NCBI RefSeq assembly: GCF_012935715.1 | Contig: NZ_CP052860.1 | Coordinates: forward strand, 1,984,001 to 2,048,000 | Length of the DNA stretch: 64,000 nucleotides | Origin: Pseudomonas sp. ADAK13 | Lineage (GTDB): Bacteria; Pseudomonadota; Gammaproteobacteria; Pseudomonadales; Pseudomonadaceae | Direction: 5' to 3' | Part shown: positions 49,599 through 62,220 of the stretch, piece after piece | Numbering within the stretch: the first letter of the stretch is position 1 | How the letters are laid out: each line of letters starts with the position of its first letter | The notes under the pieces: model-generated | What the model saw: the letters and a program-made list of their open reading frames with translations, nothing else | Databases searched by the model: none | What the model was told of the DNA's origin: nothing | Translations under genes and position numbers: made by a program

Positions 49599-51193
49599 AT
49601 GGCCCGAATCTCGCTGTTGAGCCTGCCACTGGCGGCCCCTGCCCAAGGGCGGCAGCCACGTTGGCCGCACCTGGGCGAGCGCCTGTTGCCCTGGCTGCTG
49701 CCGCTGGCATTGTTTGCCCTGTGGTGGCTGGCCAGCCGCAATCACTGGATGAGCGAACAGATTCTGCCTGCACCGTCGCTGGTGTGGAGCAGCGCCGTGG
49801 AGCTGGCTGGCGGCGAGTTGTGGAGCCACTTGGCGATCAGCCTGCGACGACTGTTCTGGGGCTTGTTGGCGGGCGTCAGTGCCGGCGCCGTGCTGGGCGC
49901 CCTTTTGGGTTTCAGTCCCCGGGCCGAGCGCCTGGTGTTCCCGACGTTCAGCGCGCTGTCACAGGTCCCGACGCTGGCGTGGATCCCGCTGTTCATGGTG
50001 TTTTTCGGGATTGGCGAAACCTTGAAACTGGTGGTGCTGGTCAAGGCCATTGTGGTGCCGGTCACCCTGCATACGCTGGTGGGCGTGCGCGATGCCCAGC
50101 CCGGCCTGCGCGAAGCCGCACGGGTGCTGCGCCTGCCGTCTCACCTGTTGATCCGGCGCCTGATTCTGCCCGCCGCACTGCCGGCGTTCATGGCCGGTGT
50201 GCGCCTGGCCCTGGCCGCCGGCTGGACCTCGTTGCTGGCGGTGGAGCTGCTGGCCTCCAGCGAAGGCATCGGCTACCTGATGGTGTGGGCGCGGCAGCTG
50301 TTCATGCTGGATATCGTCTTCGTGTGCATCGTGGTGATCGGCGTGCTGGGGGTGGTCATGGACCGTGGGGTCGGCTGGCTGGACCGCAAGTGGGTGCACT
50401 GGCCGCACCCGGCCACCGCACAGATTCGCCGTGGCCCGCGCTACCAGGGCTGGCAACGCTTGCAGCCGTGGCTGCTGCCGCTGGGTTTGTTGGCACTGTG
50501 GCAACTGGCAACGCAGCAGGCCTGGGTGGATCCGAACATCCTGGTCAGCCCATGGGCCGTGCTGCAAACCACAGCCGCTGGCGTGCTCGATTTGAGCCTG
50601 GTCAACGCGCTGACGCTGAGCCTCGGGCGCACCTTGGGCGGCTTGGTGCTGGGCGGCGGCCTGGGCTTCTTCGTGGGCTTGCTGCTGGGCCTGTCGCGCA
50701 CCAGTGAACGCGTGCTCGGCCCGACCCTCGCCGCCCTGCGCCAGATCGCGATTTTCGCCTGGGTGCCGCTGCTCACCGCCTGGTTCGGCCTCGGTGAATT
50801 GGCCAAGTGGGTATTCATCGCCCTTGCGGCGTTTTTCCCGCTGTTTATCGCCACCCAACGCAGCGTGCTGAACCTGTCACCCCAACTGAACGAAGCCGCC
50901 CAGGTCCTGCGCTTGAGCCTCGGCCAGCGCCTGCGACGGCTGGTGCTGCCGGGTGCGGCAGCCGGGATTTTCGCCGGCCTGCGCCTGAGCCTGATCTACG
51001 CCTGGCTGGGCACCATCGGCGCCGAATATTTCATGCCGTCCAACGGCGGCATCGGCAGCCTGATGATCGGCGCCCAGCAGTTGCTGCGCATGGACCTGAT
51101 CATGAGCGGCATGCTCCTGGTGGGCCTTACCGGCGCCACTCTCAACCTGATCGGCCAACGCATCGAAACCCGCGCCACCCGCTGGAGACACGC

Positions 51194-51197
<4 letters not shown>
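49599..51197 (+). CDS. atsB: Sulfate-ester ABC transporter, fused tandem permease
   Basis: Inner-membrane permease of 532 residues made of two BPD_transp_1 halves (about 20-260 and 275-525), each with its own coupling loop (LREAARVLRLPSHLLIRRLILPAALPAFM; LNEAAQVLRLSLGQRLRRLVLPGAAAGIF). Normal SsuC-type permeases are about 260 residues and homodimerise, so this is a built-in pseudo-dimer. A fused permease of this kind is also known as AtsB in P. putida S-313. The stop overlaps atsC in ATGA. Substrates are probably alkyl or aryl sulfate esters. Confidence 0.9.
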
Positions 51198-54685
<3,488 letters not shown>

Positions 54686-54786
54686 GCTTCCATCCTCTGT
54701 CTTATTGATGCGTACATCCTGCCCTATGCGATCTGGCGGGACGCTAGCCCCACACGCCAACCTGTTGACCGCAAGCGCCAATCAAC

Positions 54787-55791
54787 ATGACCGAACCGAC
54801 CTCCCTCGCCAGCTGGACCCGCGCCCTGCGCAAGCAGCTCGACGCCCTGGACCTCGACAGCGCCGCACTGTGCGCCCAGGCCGGGCTCGACCCGCAGTTG
54901 ATGGACGATCCCAATGCACGTTATCCGCTATCAGCCACCACGCGCCTGTGGGAACTGGCGGTGCAAGCCAGCGGCGACCCGGCGATTGGCTTGCGGGTAT
55001 CGCGGTTTGTCAGCCCCACCACCTTTCATGCCCTGGGTTATGCGCTGGTGGCCAGCGGCAGCCTGCGGGAAGTGTTCGAGCGGATCGTGCGCTATCACCA
55101 GGTGGTCAGCGACGCCCTGAGCCTGGAGCTTAGCCGGGAGGGCGAACGTTACCGCTTTCGCCTGCAGCAGCCCGCCGGCACGCCCGCGCCGGCGTTTGAG
55201 GCAATTGATGCGTTCGCCGCGATCTACGTGCGCACCTGCCGCAATCGGCTGGGCCGCGAGTATGCGCCGCTGGCGGTGTACCTGCGGCGGCCCGAGCCGG
55301 CCGACCCCAAACCGTGGCACACGGTGTTTCGCGCGCCGGTGTTTTTTGCCGCCGAGGAAGACCGGCTGGAATTCGCCGCCCGGGACTTCGACAGCCACCT
55401 GGACGATGCCAATCCGGAGTTGGCCGAACACAATGAAACCGTGCTCAAGCGCACCCTGGCGCAACTGCGCCCGCTGACCTGGGAGCGCAAAGTGCGTTCG
55501 GCCATCGAAGCGCAACTGCCCGACGGTGAGCCGAGCGCCGAGCGGATCGCCCAGGCGTTGCATTTGAGTTTGCGCAGCCTGCAGCGGCACCTGGCGGACG
55601 AGGGTTGCCGGTTCGATGCGCTGCTGAATGAGTGCCGGGAGAACCTCGCGCTCCTGCATTTGCGGGATCCCGAGTGTTCACTGGCGGAAATCAGTCATTT
55701 GTTGGGGTTTGCCGATACCAGCAGCTTTAACCGGGCGTTCAAGCGCTGGACGGGGATCACGCCGGGGCAGTTTAGGGATGGGTTAAGGTAG
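54787..55791 (+). CDS. AraC-family transcriptional regulator
   Basis: Regulator of 334 residues. The N-terminal two-thirds (about 20-205) is an Arabinose_bd-type (OruR/ArgR-like) sensing domain (YPLSATTRLWELAVQASGDPAIGLRVSRFVSPTTFHALGYALVASGSLREVFERIVRYHQVVSD). The C-terminal pair of HTHs follows at about 235-332 (PSAERIAQALHLSLRSLQRHLADEGCRFDALLNECRENLAL; LAEISHLLGFADTSSFNRAFKRWTGITPGQFR). It is divergent from the desaturase gene and probably regulates it, perhaps in response to a fatty acid. Confidence 0.92.
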   Translation: MTEPTSLASWTRALRKQLDALDLDSAALCAQAGLDPQLMDDPNARYPLSATTRLWELAVQASGDPAIGLRVSRFVSPTTFHALGYALVASGSLREVFERIVRYHQVVSDALSLELSREGERYRFRLQQPAGTPAPAFEAIDAFAAIYVRTCRNRLGREYAPLAVYLRRPEPADPKPWHTVFRAPVFFAAEEDRLEFAARDFDSHLDDANPELAEHNETVLKRTLAQLRPLTWERKVRSAIEAQLPDGEPSAERIAQALHLSLRSLQRHLADEGCRFDALLNECRENLALLHLRDPECSLAEISHLLGFADTSSFNRAFKRWTGITPGQFRDGLR

Positions 55792-55818
55792 TGAGTATGC
55801 GGTGGTTGTGAGGGCCTC

Positions 55819-55902
55819 ATCGCGGGCAAGCCCGGCTCCCACAGTTGACCGAGTTGTCTTGGGCAACAGTGTTCAAATGTGGGAGCCGGGCTTGCCCGCG
55901 AT
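55819..55902. repeat. REP doublet between convergent regulator genes
   Basis: ATCGCGGGCAAGCCCGGCTCCCACA and its complement TGTGGGAGCCGGGCTTGCCCGCGAT, 34-nt spacer. Confidence 0.92.
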
Positions 55903-55937
55903 AGCGATGGTTCAGCCACCACAAAAGCCAAAGGCAG

Positions 55938-56303
55938 TCAGCGCCCCCGGTCCCGCCGCAACACCTTCTTCACCCGCGCCACTAACGCCCGGGCCTCAAA
56001 CGGCTTGAGCAAATAATCATCCTCGTGCAATTCCAGCCCACGCAGCCGATCTTCAATCCCGTCGGGCGTGGTCAGAAACAACATCGGCGTCTCGCCTTTC
56101 AACCGAATCGCCTGTTGCAGCTTCCAGGCATTCAGCCCCGGCAGCATCACATCCAGGATCACCAGATCGTATTCAGTGCTTTCCACAAAGCGCAGGGCCG
56201 CCATGCCATTGGCCGCCACCTCCACCGTGTAGCTGGCCTCCTCAAGACTGCGGCCCATAGCCTCGGCCGCCTCTGACTCGTGTTCCACTAGCAGGACGCG
56301 CAT
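55938..56303 (-). CDS. Receiver-only response regulator (truncated OmpR-like)
   Basis: A 121-residue receiver domain from ATG 56303. The phosphoacceptor is Asp51 (DLVILDVMLPG), the switch Thr lies in MLFLTTPDG and Lys in YLLKPFEARALVARVKKVLRR. The acidic pair at the start reads Glu-His (LLVEHE) instead of Glu-Asp. OmpR-family proteins go on after ALVARVKKVLRR to a winged HTH; here the frame stops within four residues. It may be a shuttle or sink protein like CheY/Spo0F, or an OmpR protein that lost its DNA-binding half. No histidine kinase is adjacent. The open frame upstream to 56657 is a shadow of the next gene. Confidence 0.78.
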   Translation of the reverse strand: MRVLLVEHESEAAEAMGRSLEEASYTVEVAANGMAALRFVESTEYDLVILDVMLPGLNAWKLQQAIRLKGETPMLFLTTPDGIEDRLRGLELHEDDYLLKPFEARALVARVKKVLRRDRGR

Positions 56304-56341
56304 AACACACCTCGAATAATCGTGAACGCAGGCTAACACCC

Positions 56342-57028
56342 TCAGGCGTGCGCCGCCTCGCGCAAACGCTGCGGGTCGAGGATTTCGATCTCGCCATAGC
56401 CCAGGCGCACAATGCCCTGGCCTTGCAGGTCCTTGAGCAACGCATTGGTGGTCTGGCGTGACAGGCTCAGCATCGCGGCCAGGTCTTCCTGGGGCAGTTG
56501 CAATACCTGTCGCGCCTGTTCGATGTCGCCGTAGCCTTCGGCGATCATCAGCAAGCGGTGCGCCACCCTCACCGAGGCCGGCATCAGGCTCAGTTGCTCG
56601 ATGTTGATAAAGGTCAGGCGCAACTTCTGGCTCATCAACAGGGCCATGTCGCGCCAATAACGCGGTGCCTCTTCAAGGATTTGCAGCAACGCCGGCTGCG
56701 GCACCTGCAACAGCGTGCAAGGCCCGACGGCGCAGGCGTCATGGGTGCGGGGCAGCCCGTCGAACAGGGAAATCTCGCCGAACCAGTACGGCAATTCCGC
56801 CAGGCTCAACACGGCTTCCTTGCCCTGCTCATTTACCGCGCTGATGCGCAGGGAGCCTTCCAGCACCGCGTACAACCCGCACGGTGGGTCGCCGCGCTTG
56901 AACAGGTACTGCCCCGCTGTCAGCTGCCGCAGCCGGGCGCTGGTCAGCAAGCTATTCTGTAAATCAGCAGGCAGATGGCTGTACCAGTGACCGGTGGCCA
57001 GCCGCGGGTGCCATTTCTCTGCATCCAT
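56342..57028 (-). CDS. Crp/Fnr-family transcriptional regulator
   Basis: Regulator of 228 residues. A cyclic-nucleotide-type beta-barrel covers about 20-130 (LLTSARLRQLTAGQYLFKRGDPPCGLYAVLEGSLRISAVNEQGKEAVLSLAELPYWFGEISLFDGLPRTHDACAV), a dimer helix about 135-160, and an HTH about 175-220 (LPQEDLAAMLSLSRQTTNALLKDLQGQGIVRLGYGEIEILD). No Fnr-type Cys cluster is present, so it is not an oxygen sensor of that kind. It starts 53 nt before the receiver gene's start side and may share a transcript with it. Ligand unknown. Confidence 0.9.
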   Translation of the reverse strand: MDAEKWHPRLATGHWYSHLPADLQNSLLTSARLRQLTAGQYLFKRGDPPCGLYAVLEGSLRISAVNEQGKEAVLSLAELPYWFGEISLFDGLPRTHDACAVGPCTLLQVPQPALLQILEEAPRYWRDMALLMSQKLRLTFINIEQLSLMPASVRVAHRLLMIAEGYGDIEQARQVLQLPQEDLAAMLSLSRQTTNALLKDLQGQGIVRLGYGEIEILDPQRLREAAHA

Positions 57029-57111
57029 GAGAACTCCGAAGATTGTCGGCCAGCTGACAGTGTGTCGCAGGCCTACAGGGCATGATCAAACATCCTACAG
57101 GAGGAACAACA

Positions 57112-57636
57112 ATGAAAAGCCTCGTCGACCATCTCAGTCAATACGCTGCCTACCACCGTGACCCGCGCAATATCGCCAGCCACTTTATCGGCATCCCGCT
57201 GATTGTGGTGGCGGTGGCCGTGTTGCTGTCACGCCCCGAATGGACGGTGGCCGGGCTCTGGCTCTCGCCGGCCGTGGTAGTGGCGCTGCTCTCGGCGTGG
57301 TTCTACCTGCGCCTGGAACTGGCACTCGGTGTGCTGATGACGGTGCTGATGGGCCTGTCGGTGTGGGCCGGGCATGTACTGGCAGCGCAAAGCACGCTGG
57401 TGTGGCTGAGCAGCGGCATCGGCATGTTCGTGGTGGGCTGGGTGATCCAGTTTGTCGGGCATTACTACGAGGGCAAAAAACCGGCGTTTGTCGATGACGT
57501 GTCCGGGCTGATCGTAGGGCCGTTGTTTGTGGTGGCGGAGTTGGCGTTTCTGGTGGGGCTGCGGCATGACCTGAAGCAGCAGATTGAAGAGCGCTCGGGG
57601 CCGGTGGCCGTGCGGCACAAGAACGCCACAGCCTGA
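57112..57636 (+). CDS. Mpo1/DUF962-family membrane protein
   Basis: Membrane protein of 174 residues from ATG 57112, with GGAGG 7 nt upstream. MKSLVDHLSQYAAYHRDPRNIASHFIGIPLIVVAVAVLLS is the Mpo1 opening (His-rich HRDPRNxxxHFxGIP), followed by four membrane segments and the second His site GWVIQFVGHYYEGKKPAF. Yeast Mpo1 is an Fe(II) dioxygenase that shortens 2-hydroxy fatty acids; the same residues are kept here, so a related alpha-oxidation role is plausible. The bacterial function is not established to my knowledge. Monocistronic, divergent from the Crp-type gene. Confidence 0.88.
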   Translation: MKSLVDHLSQYAAYHRDPRNIASHFIGIPLIVVAVAVLLSRPEWTVAGLWLSPAVVVALLSAWFYLRLELALGVLMTVLMGLSVWAGHVLAAQSTLVWLSSGIGMFVVGWVIQFVGHYYEGKKPAFVDDVSGLIVGPLFVVAELAFLVGLRHDLKQQIEERSGPVAVRHKNATA

Positions 57637-57671
57637 CAAGCAACACAAACTCACTGTGGGAACCGGTTTTC

Positions 57672-57758
57672 TGTGGGAGCTGGCTTGCCTGCGATACCGG
57701 CACCTCGGTGTCTCAGGCATACCGAGGTGATGCTATCGCGGGCAAGCCAGCTCCCACA
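57672..57758. repeat. REP doublet after the Mpo1-like gene
   Basis: TGTGGGAGCTGGCTTGCCTGCGAT and its near complement. The spacer carries its own hairpin CACCTCGGT/ACCGAGGTG. Nearly the same unit, spacer included, lies at 60529-60616. Confidence 0.92.
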
Positions 57759-57793
57759 TAAGCCCGCTCTCACATTGGGTTTTGCAGCGGGTC

Positions 57794-58774
57794 TTAAGCC
57801 TTTTGCCAGACCTTGGGCTTGAAGAACAGCGTCTCGCCCCGCGCCAAACCGGTCAGGCTGTCATGGTCTTTCACCACTTCAGCTTCGATCAGTTCGCTCT
57901 GGCCTTCGACCTTCAGGGTTACCCGGGTGGTCGCGCCAAGCGGGCGAATATCACGCACTTCAGCCGCGTGGTGGTCTTCCAGCTCATGGCGCGACAACGA
58001 CACTTCATGCGGGCGGAACAGCACGTGCTTGTCTTCACCCAAGTGCAGGCGGTTGGAGTCACCGAGGAAGTGATAAACGAAATCGCTGGCCGGGTTTTCG
58101 TAGACTTCGCCCGGTGAGCCGATCTGCTCGATCACGCCCTTGTTCATCACCACGATGCGGTCCGCCACTTCCATGGCTTCTTCCTGGTCGTGGGTCACGA
58201 ACACCGAGGTCAGGTTGATGTCTTCGTGCAGGCGCGCCAGCCAGCGGCGCAGCTCTTTACGGACCTTGGCATCCAGGGCGCCGAACGGTTCATCCAGCAG
58301 CAGCACTTTAGGTTCTACCGCCAGGGCGCGAGCCAGGGCGATACGCTGGCGCTGGCCGCCGGAGAGTTGTTCCGGGTAGCGATCGGACAACCAGTCGAGT
58401 TGCACCATGTTCAGCAGCTCGTGGACTTTGACCGCGATCTGGCTTTCGGTCGGGCGCTGGTTTTTCGGTTTCATGCGCAGGCCGAACGCGACGTTGTCGA
58501 ACACGGTCATGTGGCGGAACAGCGCGTAGTGCTGGAACACAAAGCCGACATTGCGATCACGCACGTCGTGGCCGGAAACGTCTTCACCGTGGAACACGAT
58601 GCTGCCGTTATCCGGGGTTTCCAGGCCGGCGATGATGCGCAGCAAGGTGGTCTTGCCGCAGCCGGACGGGCCCAGCAACGCCACCAGCTCGCCACTCTGG
58701 ATGTCCAGATTGATGCTGTTCAGGGCCTTGAAGGCGTTGAAGTTCTTGCTGACATTACGGACTTCGATCGACAT
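57794..58774 (-). CDS. cysA: Sulfate/thiosulfate ABC transporter ATP-binding protein
   Basis: Cytosolic ATPase of 326 residues (CysA is about 329-365). Walker A GPSGCGKT (35-42), signature LSGGQRQR (about 135), Walker [28 protein letters not shown] and [27 protein letters not shown] are all present. A C-terminal TOBE-like regulatory domain follows from about 240 ([22 protein letters not shown]). It starts 3 nt after cysW, last gene of the operon. It drives sulfate uptake for cysteine synthesis. Confidence 0.95.
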   Translation of the reverse strand: MSIEVRNVSKNFNAFKALNSINLDIQSGELVALLGPSGCGKTTLLRIIAGLETPDNGSIVFHGEDVSGHDVRDRNVGFVFQHYALFRHMTVFDNVAFGLRMKPKNQRPTESQIAVKVHELLNMVQLDWLSDRYPEQLSGGQRQRIALARALAVEPKVLLLDEPFGALDAKVRKELRRWLARLHEDINLTSVFVTHDQEEAMEVADRIVVMNKGVIEQIGSPGEVYENPASDFVYHFLGDSNRLHLGEDKHVLFRPHEVSLSRHELEDHHAAEVRDIRPLGATTRVTLKVEGQSELIEAEVVKDHDSLTGLARGETLFFKPKVWQKA

Positions 58775-58777
58775 GAC

Positions 58778-59650
58778 TTATTCCTCACCAGCGCTTTTGC
58801 GCAGGCGGTTGATACGGTTCTCGCTCCACTGCTTGAGCAGCAGGATGAAGAGCGCCAGGATCAGCAACAGGCTCGCGACGGCAAACGCGGCGACGTGGTT
58901 GTATTCGTTGTAGAGGATCTCGACGTGCAGCGGCAAGGTGTTGGTCACGCCGCGAATGTGGCCGGACACCACCGACACCGCACCGAACTCACCCATCGCC
59001 CGCGCCGTACACAGCACCACGCCGTAGATCAGGCCCCACTTGATGTTCGGCACGGTGACATGCCAGAACATCTGCCAGCCGTTGGCGCCCAGCAGGCGCG
59101 CGGCCTCTTCTTCCTGGGTGCCTTGTTCCTGCATCAACGGGATCAGTTCACGGGCCACGAACGGCACGGTGACGAAGATCGTCGCCAGCACGATGCCCGG
59201 CAAGGCGAACACGATCTGGATGTCATGGTCTTGCAGCCAGGGGCCAAAGAAGCCCTGGGCGCCGAACATCAACACGTACACCAGACCGGCGATCACCGGC
59301 GATACCGAGAACGGCAGGTCGATCAGCGTCACCAGGATACTTTTGCCACGGAACGAGTACTTGCTCACGCACCAGGCGGCGCTGACGCCGAACACCACGT
59401 TGAGCGGCACCGAGATCACCACGGCGATCACCGTGAGTTTCAGCGCCGACAGCGCGTCCGGCTCGAGAATCGCGGTGAAGAACGCCCCCAGGCCATTCTT
59501 CAGGCCCTGGGACACCACGATAAACAGCGGCAGCAGCAGAAACAGCGCGAAGATCAACCAGCCGAGGCTGATCAGAATGCGTCGGGACACCGCGCTGCCG
59601 CGACGGGCAGCGTTGGCCGAGGACGCGGCGGAAATAGACGATTGGGACAT
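58778..59650 (-). CDS. cysW: Sulfate ABC transporter permease CysW
   Basis: Inner-membrane permease of 290 residues with six helices. Coupling loop [49 protein letters not shown] is typical of CysW (the [17 protein letters not shown] block in particular). The N-terminus ([27 protein letters not shown]) is a cytoplasmic extension rich in Ser/Ala. It lies 13 nt after cysT and pairs with CysT in the membrane. Confidence 0.95.
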   Translation of the reverse strand: MSQSSISAASSANAARRGSAVSRRILISLGWLIFALFLLLPLFIVVSQGLKNGLGAFFTAILEPDALSALKLTVIAVVISVPLNVVFGVSAAWCVSKYSFRGKSILVTLIDLPFSVSPVIAGLVYVLMFGAQGFFGPWLQDHDIQIVFALPGIVLATIFVTVPFVARELIPLMQEQGTQEEEAARLLGANGWQMFWHVTVPNIKWGLIYGVVLCTARAMGEFGAVSVVSGHIRGVTNTLPLHVEILYNEYNHVAAFAVASLLLILALFILLLKQWSENRINRLRKSAGEE

Positions 59651-59663
59651 GTTCCGCGCCTCC

Positions 59664-60482
59664 TTATGGGTGTTCGATGCGCCGCTGCAGCAAGTTGATC
59701 AGCAGCAGCAGGACAAAGGAAACCACCAGCATCATCACGCCGATGGCCGTGGCGCCGGTGTAGTCGTATTGGTCGAGCTTGACCATGATCAGCAACGGCA
59801 GAATCTCGGTTTTCATCGGCATGTTGCCGGCGATGAAGATCACCGAACCGTACTCACCCACGCCTCGGGCGAACGCCAACGCGAAGCCGGTCAACCAGGC
59901 AGGCAACAGCGCCGGCACCAGGATGTAGCGGAACACTTGCAGTGGCTTGGCACCCAGGCAGGCGGCGGCTTCTTCGATTTCCCGGGGGATATCGGCCAGC
60001 ACCGGCTGCACGGTACGCACCACGAATGGCAGCGTGACGAAGGTCAGCGCCAGGGTAATACCCAAAGGGGTGTAGGCGATCTTGAAGCCCAGGTCGGCGG
60101 CGAACTGACCGACCAGACCTGTCGGCGTGTACAGCGCAGTGAGCGCAATACCGGCGACGGCGGTGGGCAAGGCAAACGGCAGGTCGATCATCGCATCGAT
60201 GATCTTGCGACCCGGGAAGGTATAACGCACCAGTACCCAGGCCAGCAGGGTGCCGATAACGCCGTTGATGATCGCTGCGCAAAACGCGGTGCCGAAGCTC
60301 AGTTTCAACGCCGCCAGCACGCGTGGTGCGGTGATGATGTTCCAGAACTGATCCCAAGTGAGTTGAGCGGCATGTACAAACATCGCCGCCAGCGGGATGA
60401 GTACGATCAGGCTGAGGTACACCACGGTGTAGCCCAGCGTCAGCCCGAAGCCGGGTATGACGGGGGAGATACGACGCGACAT
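59664..60482 (-). CDS. cysT: Sulfate ABC transporter permease CysT (CysU)
   Basis: Inner-membrane permease of 272 residues with six helices. Blocks [46 protein letters not shown] and [53 protein letters not shown] are the CysT hallmark. It follows sbp after a 163-nt gap that is filled by a nested REP, which could lower its expression relative to sbp. Confidence 0.95.
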   Translation of the reverse strand: MSRRISPVIPGFGLTLGYTVVYLSLIVLIPLAAMFVHAAQLTWDQFWNIITAPRVLAALKLSFGTAFCAAIINGVIGTLLAWVLVRYTFPGRKIIDAMIDLPFALPTAVAGIALTALYTPTGLVGQFAADLGFKIAYTPLGITLALTFVTLPFVVRTVQPVLADIPREIEEAAACLGAKPLQVFRYILVPALLPAWLTGFALAFARGVGEYGSVIFIAGNMPMKTEILPLLIMVKLDQYDYTGATAIGVMMLVVSFVLLLLINLLQRRIEHP

Positions 60483-60512
60483 AAGAGTCCTTGGTTAGCG
60501 GGTAGATGCCAC

Positions 60513-60633
60513 TGTAGGAGCGAGCTTCTGTGGGAGCTGGCTTGCCTGCGATGCCGGCACCTCGGTGTATCAGTTACACCGAGGTGATGCTATCGCGGGC
60601 AAGCCCGGCTCCCACAGAAAGCTGGCTCCTACA
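60513..60633. repeat. Nested REP inside the sulfate operon
   Basis: Outer arms TGTAGGAGCGAGCTTC and GAAAGCTGGCTCCTACA enclose a complete inner doublet of another class (60529-60616: TGTGGGAGCTGGCTTGCC ... GGCTCCCACA). The inner unit is nearly identical, spacer included, to the one at 57672. Confidence 0.9.
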
Positions 60634-60645
60634 GTTTGATTTTGC

Positions 60646-61656
60646 TTACTGCGCCGAGTAAATCTGGTCGAACACGCCACCGTCATTGAAGAATTTCGGT
60701 TGGGCAGTTTTCCAGCCGCCGAAGTCTTTGTCGATAGTCACCAGGTCCAGTTTCGGGAACTGCTGGGCGTATTTGGCGGCGACTTTCTCATCGCGTGGGC
60801 GGTAGAAGTTCTTCGCCGCAATCTCCTGGCCAGCCGGGCTGTACAGGTGCTTGAGGTAGGCGGTAGCGATTTCGGTGTTGCCCTTTTTCTCGGCGTTCTT
60901 GTCGACCACGGCCACGGGAGGCTCGGCGAGGATCGACAGCGAAGGCACAACGATGTCGAACTTGTCGGCGCCGCCGTCTTCTTTCAGGGCCAGGAAGGCT
61001 TCGTTTTCCCAGGCCAGCAACACGTCACCCTGACCGTTGTTGACGAAGGTGATGGTCGAACCGCGAGCGCCGGTGTCGAGGATCGGCACGTGCTTGAACA
61101 GCTCTTTCACGTATTCCTGGGCCTTGGCTTCGCTGCCACCGGCTTTCAGGCCGTAGGCCCACGCGGCGAGGAAGTTCCAGCGGGCGCCGCCGGAGGTTTT
61201 CGGGTTCGGGGTAATCACGGAAACGTCTTTCTTGATCAGGTCGCCCCAATCCTTGATGCCTTTAGGGTTGCCCTTGCGCACCAGGAACACGATGGTCGAG
61301 GTGTACGGGGTGCTGGCGTCCGGCAGGCGGGTTTGCCAGTTTTCCGGCAGGGTCTTGCCCAGTTTTGCGATTTCGTCGATGTCGCCGGCCAGGGCCAGGG
61401 TCACGACGTCAGCACGCAGGCCGTCGATCACCGCGCGGCCTTGCTTGCCCGAACCACCGTGGGACTGCTGGATCTTGACGTTGTCGCCCGGGTGCTCTTT
61501 CTTCCAGAAGCTGGTGAATTCAGCGTTGTAGTCCTGGTAGAGCTCGCGGGTCGGGTCGTAAGACACGTTGAGCAGTTCGTAATCCTTGGCAACAGCGGAA
61601 CCGGCAAACACGGCACTGGCCAGTGCTGCCAGGGCATAACGGCGAATCGACGACAT
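60646..61656 (-). CDS. sbp: Periplasmic sulfate-binding protein
   Basis: Sulfate-binding protein of 336 residues with signal peptide [24 protein letters not shown]. Ligand and fold blocks are [71 protein letters not shown] and [51 protein letters not shown], as in Sbp/CysP. It is the second gene of oscA-sbp-cysT-cysW-cysA. CysP (thiosulfate) is the alternative, but the residue pattern favours Sbp. Confidence 0.95.
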   Translation of the reverse strand: MSSIRRYALAALASAVFAGSAVAKDYELLNVSYDPTRELYQDYNAEFTSFWKKEHPGDNVKIQQSHGGSGKQGRAVIDGLRADVVTLALAGDIDEIAKLGKTLPENWQTRLPDASTPYTSTIVFLVRKGNPKGIKDWGDLIKKDVSVITPNPKTSGGARWNFLAAWAYGLKAGGSEAKAQEYVKELFKHVPILDTGARGSTITFVNNGQGDVLLAWENEAFLALKEDGGADKFDIVVPSLSILAEPPVAVVDKNAEKKGNTEIATAYLKHLYSPAGQEIAAKNFYRPRDEKVAAKYAQQFPKLDLVTIDKDFGGWKTAQPKFFNDGGVFDQIYSAQ

Positions 61657-61732
61657 AGAAGGCTCCTGAAATTCTTGGGTGTTGGCTTTTTTCTTATAGT
61701 TGCGGGTCTTGCAATCGAATCGCCGATCTTGC

Positions 61733-61915
61733 TCAGCTCGGTTTGTTGCCCGGGTTCTGCAAACGGAATTTCTCTTTGCGTTCGATTTGTACTACCTGGG
61801 CGTTGTGCACAGTGATTTCCACCGCACCAAACCGCAGGTCGCGCAGGGCGCTCTGGATCTCGCGCAAAATGGCTGCTTCGTCCTGGCCGTCAACGCTACG
61901 TAGAGATGCGCTCAT
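61733..61915 (-). CDS. oscA: Sulfur starvation response protein OscA
   Basis: Small cytosolic protein of 60 residues; ATG 61915 is chosen ([53 protein letters not shown]), an open frame to 61957 has no support. It has the DUF2292 pattern: short helix, then strand [19 protein letters not shown]. It lies 76 nt upstream of sbp on the same strand. OscA of Pseudomonas corrugata, in the same position, is needed for chromate tolerance and for growth on organosulfur compounds under sulfate limitation. The biochemical role is unknown. Confidence 0.9.
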   Translation of the reverse strand: MSASLRSVDGQDEAAILREIQSALRDLRFGAVEITVHNAQVVQIERKEKFRLQNPGNKPS

Positions 61916-61993
61916 GGTCGTGCTCCTGAAATGAGAAGTGCCTCGCAGTGGCGGCACTGCTTGCGGCGTGAGGGCGATAGTAGATAAGCGCGG

Positions 61994-62020
61994 ATATTCT
62001 TAAAAATACTATTTAAGAAT
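61994..62020 (-). promoter_or_regulatory. Dyad in the oscA-sbp-cysTWA promoter
   Basis: ATTCTTAAA (61996-62004), 7-nt spacer, TTTAAGAAT (62012-62020): perfect 9-bp arms about 80-105 nt before oscA, preceded by ATATTC at 61994. It fits a CysB-type control site. An A/T-rich TTATATAA block lies just upstream at 62022-62029. Confidence 0.6.
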
Positions 62021-62112
62021 GTTTATATAACCAGAAAGAATTTTCTGATGGGACGTGGGGTTGCGCGGGGTTTGGGGGCTGAAAATACCGAAGCAAGAAC
62101 GAGTGCTGTATT

Positions 62113-62205
62113 TGTGGCGAGGGAGCTTGCTCCCGCTGGACTGCGTAGCAGTCCCATTTTTGGGGGGCGCTGCGCACCCCAGCGGGAGCAAGCTCCCTCG
62201 CCACA
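62113..62205. repeat. REP doublet, class GTGGCGAGGGAGCTTGCTCCC
   Basis: TGTGGCGAGGGAGCTTGCTCCCGCTGG and its complement, with GGGG(C)GCGCTGCGCACCCC-type inner arms. It lies between the GGDEF-EAL gene end and the sulfate operon promoter. Confidence 0.92.
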
Positions 62206-62220
62206 AAACCCACATGATGT

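Noticed and set aside
50807..51193. Upstream extension of the atsC frame (129 extra codons)
   Set aside because: It lies within atsB in another frame. The ATPase homology begins at ATG 51194, which overlaps the atsB stop.
56304..56657. N-terminal extension of the receiver protein
   Set aside because: It is a shadow of the Crp-like gene in another frame; receiver homology starts at 56303.
58190..60587. Long frames opposite cysA, cysW and cysT
   Set aside because: Antisense shadows of strongly supported sulfate transport genes, without ribosome sites or domains.
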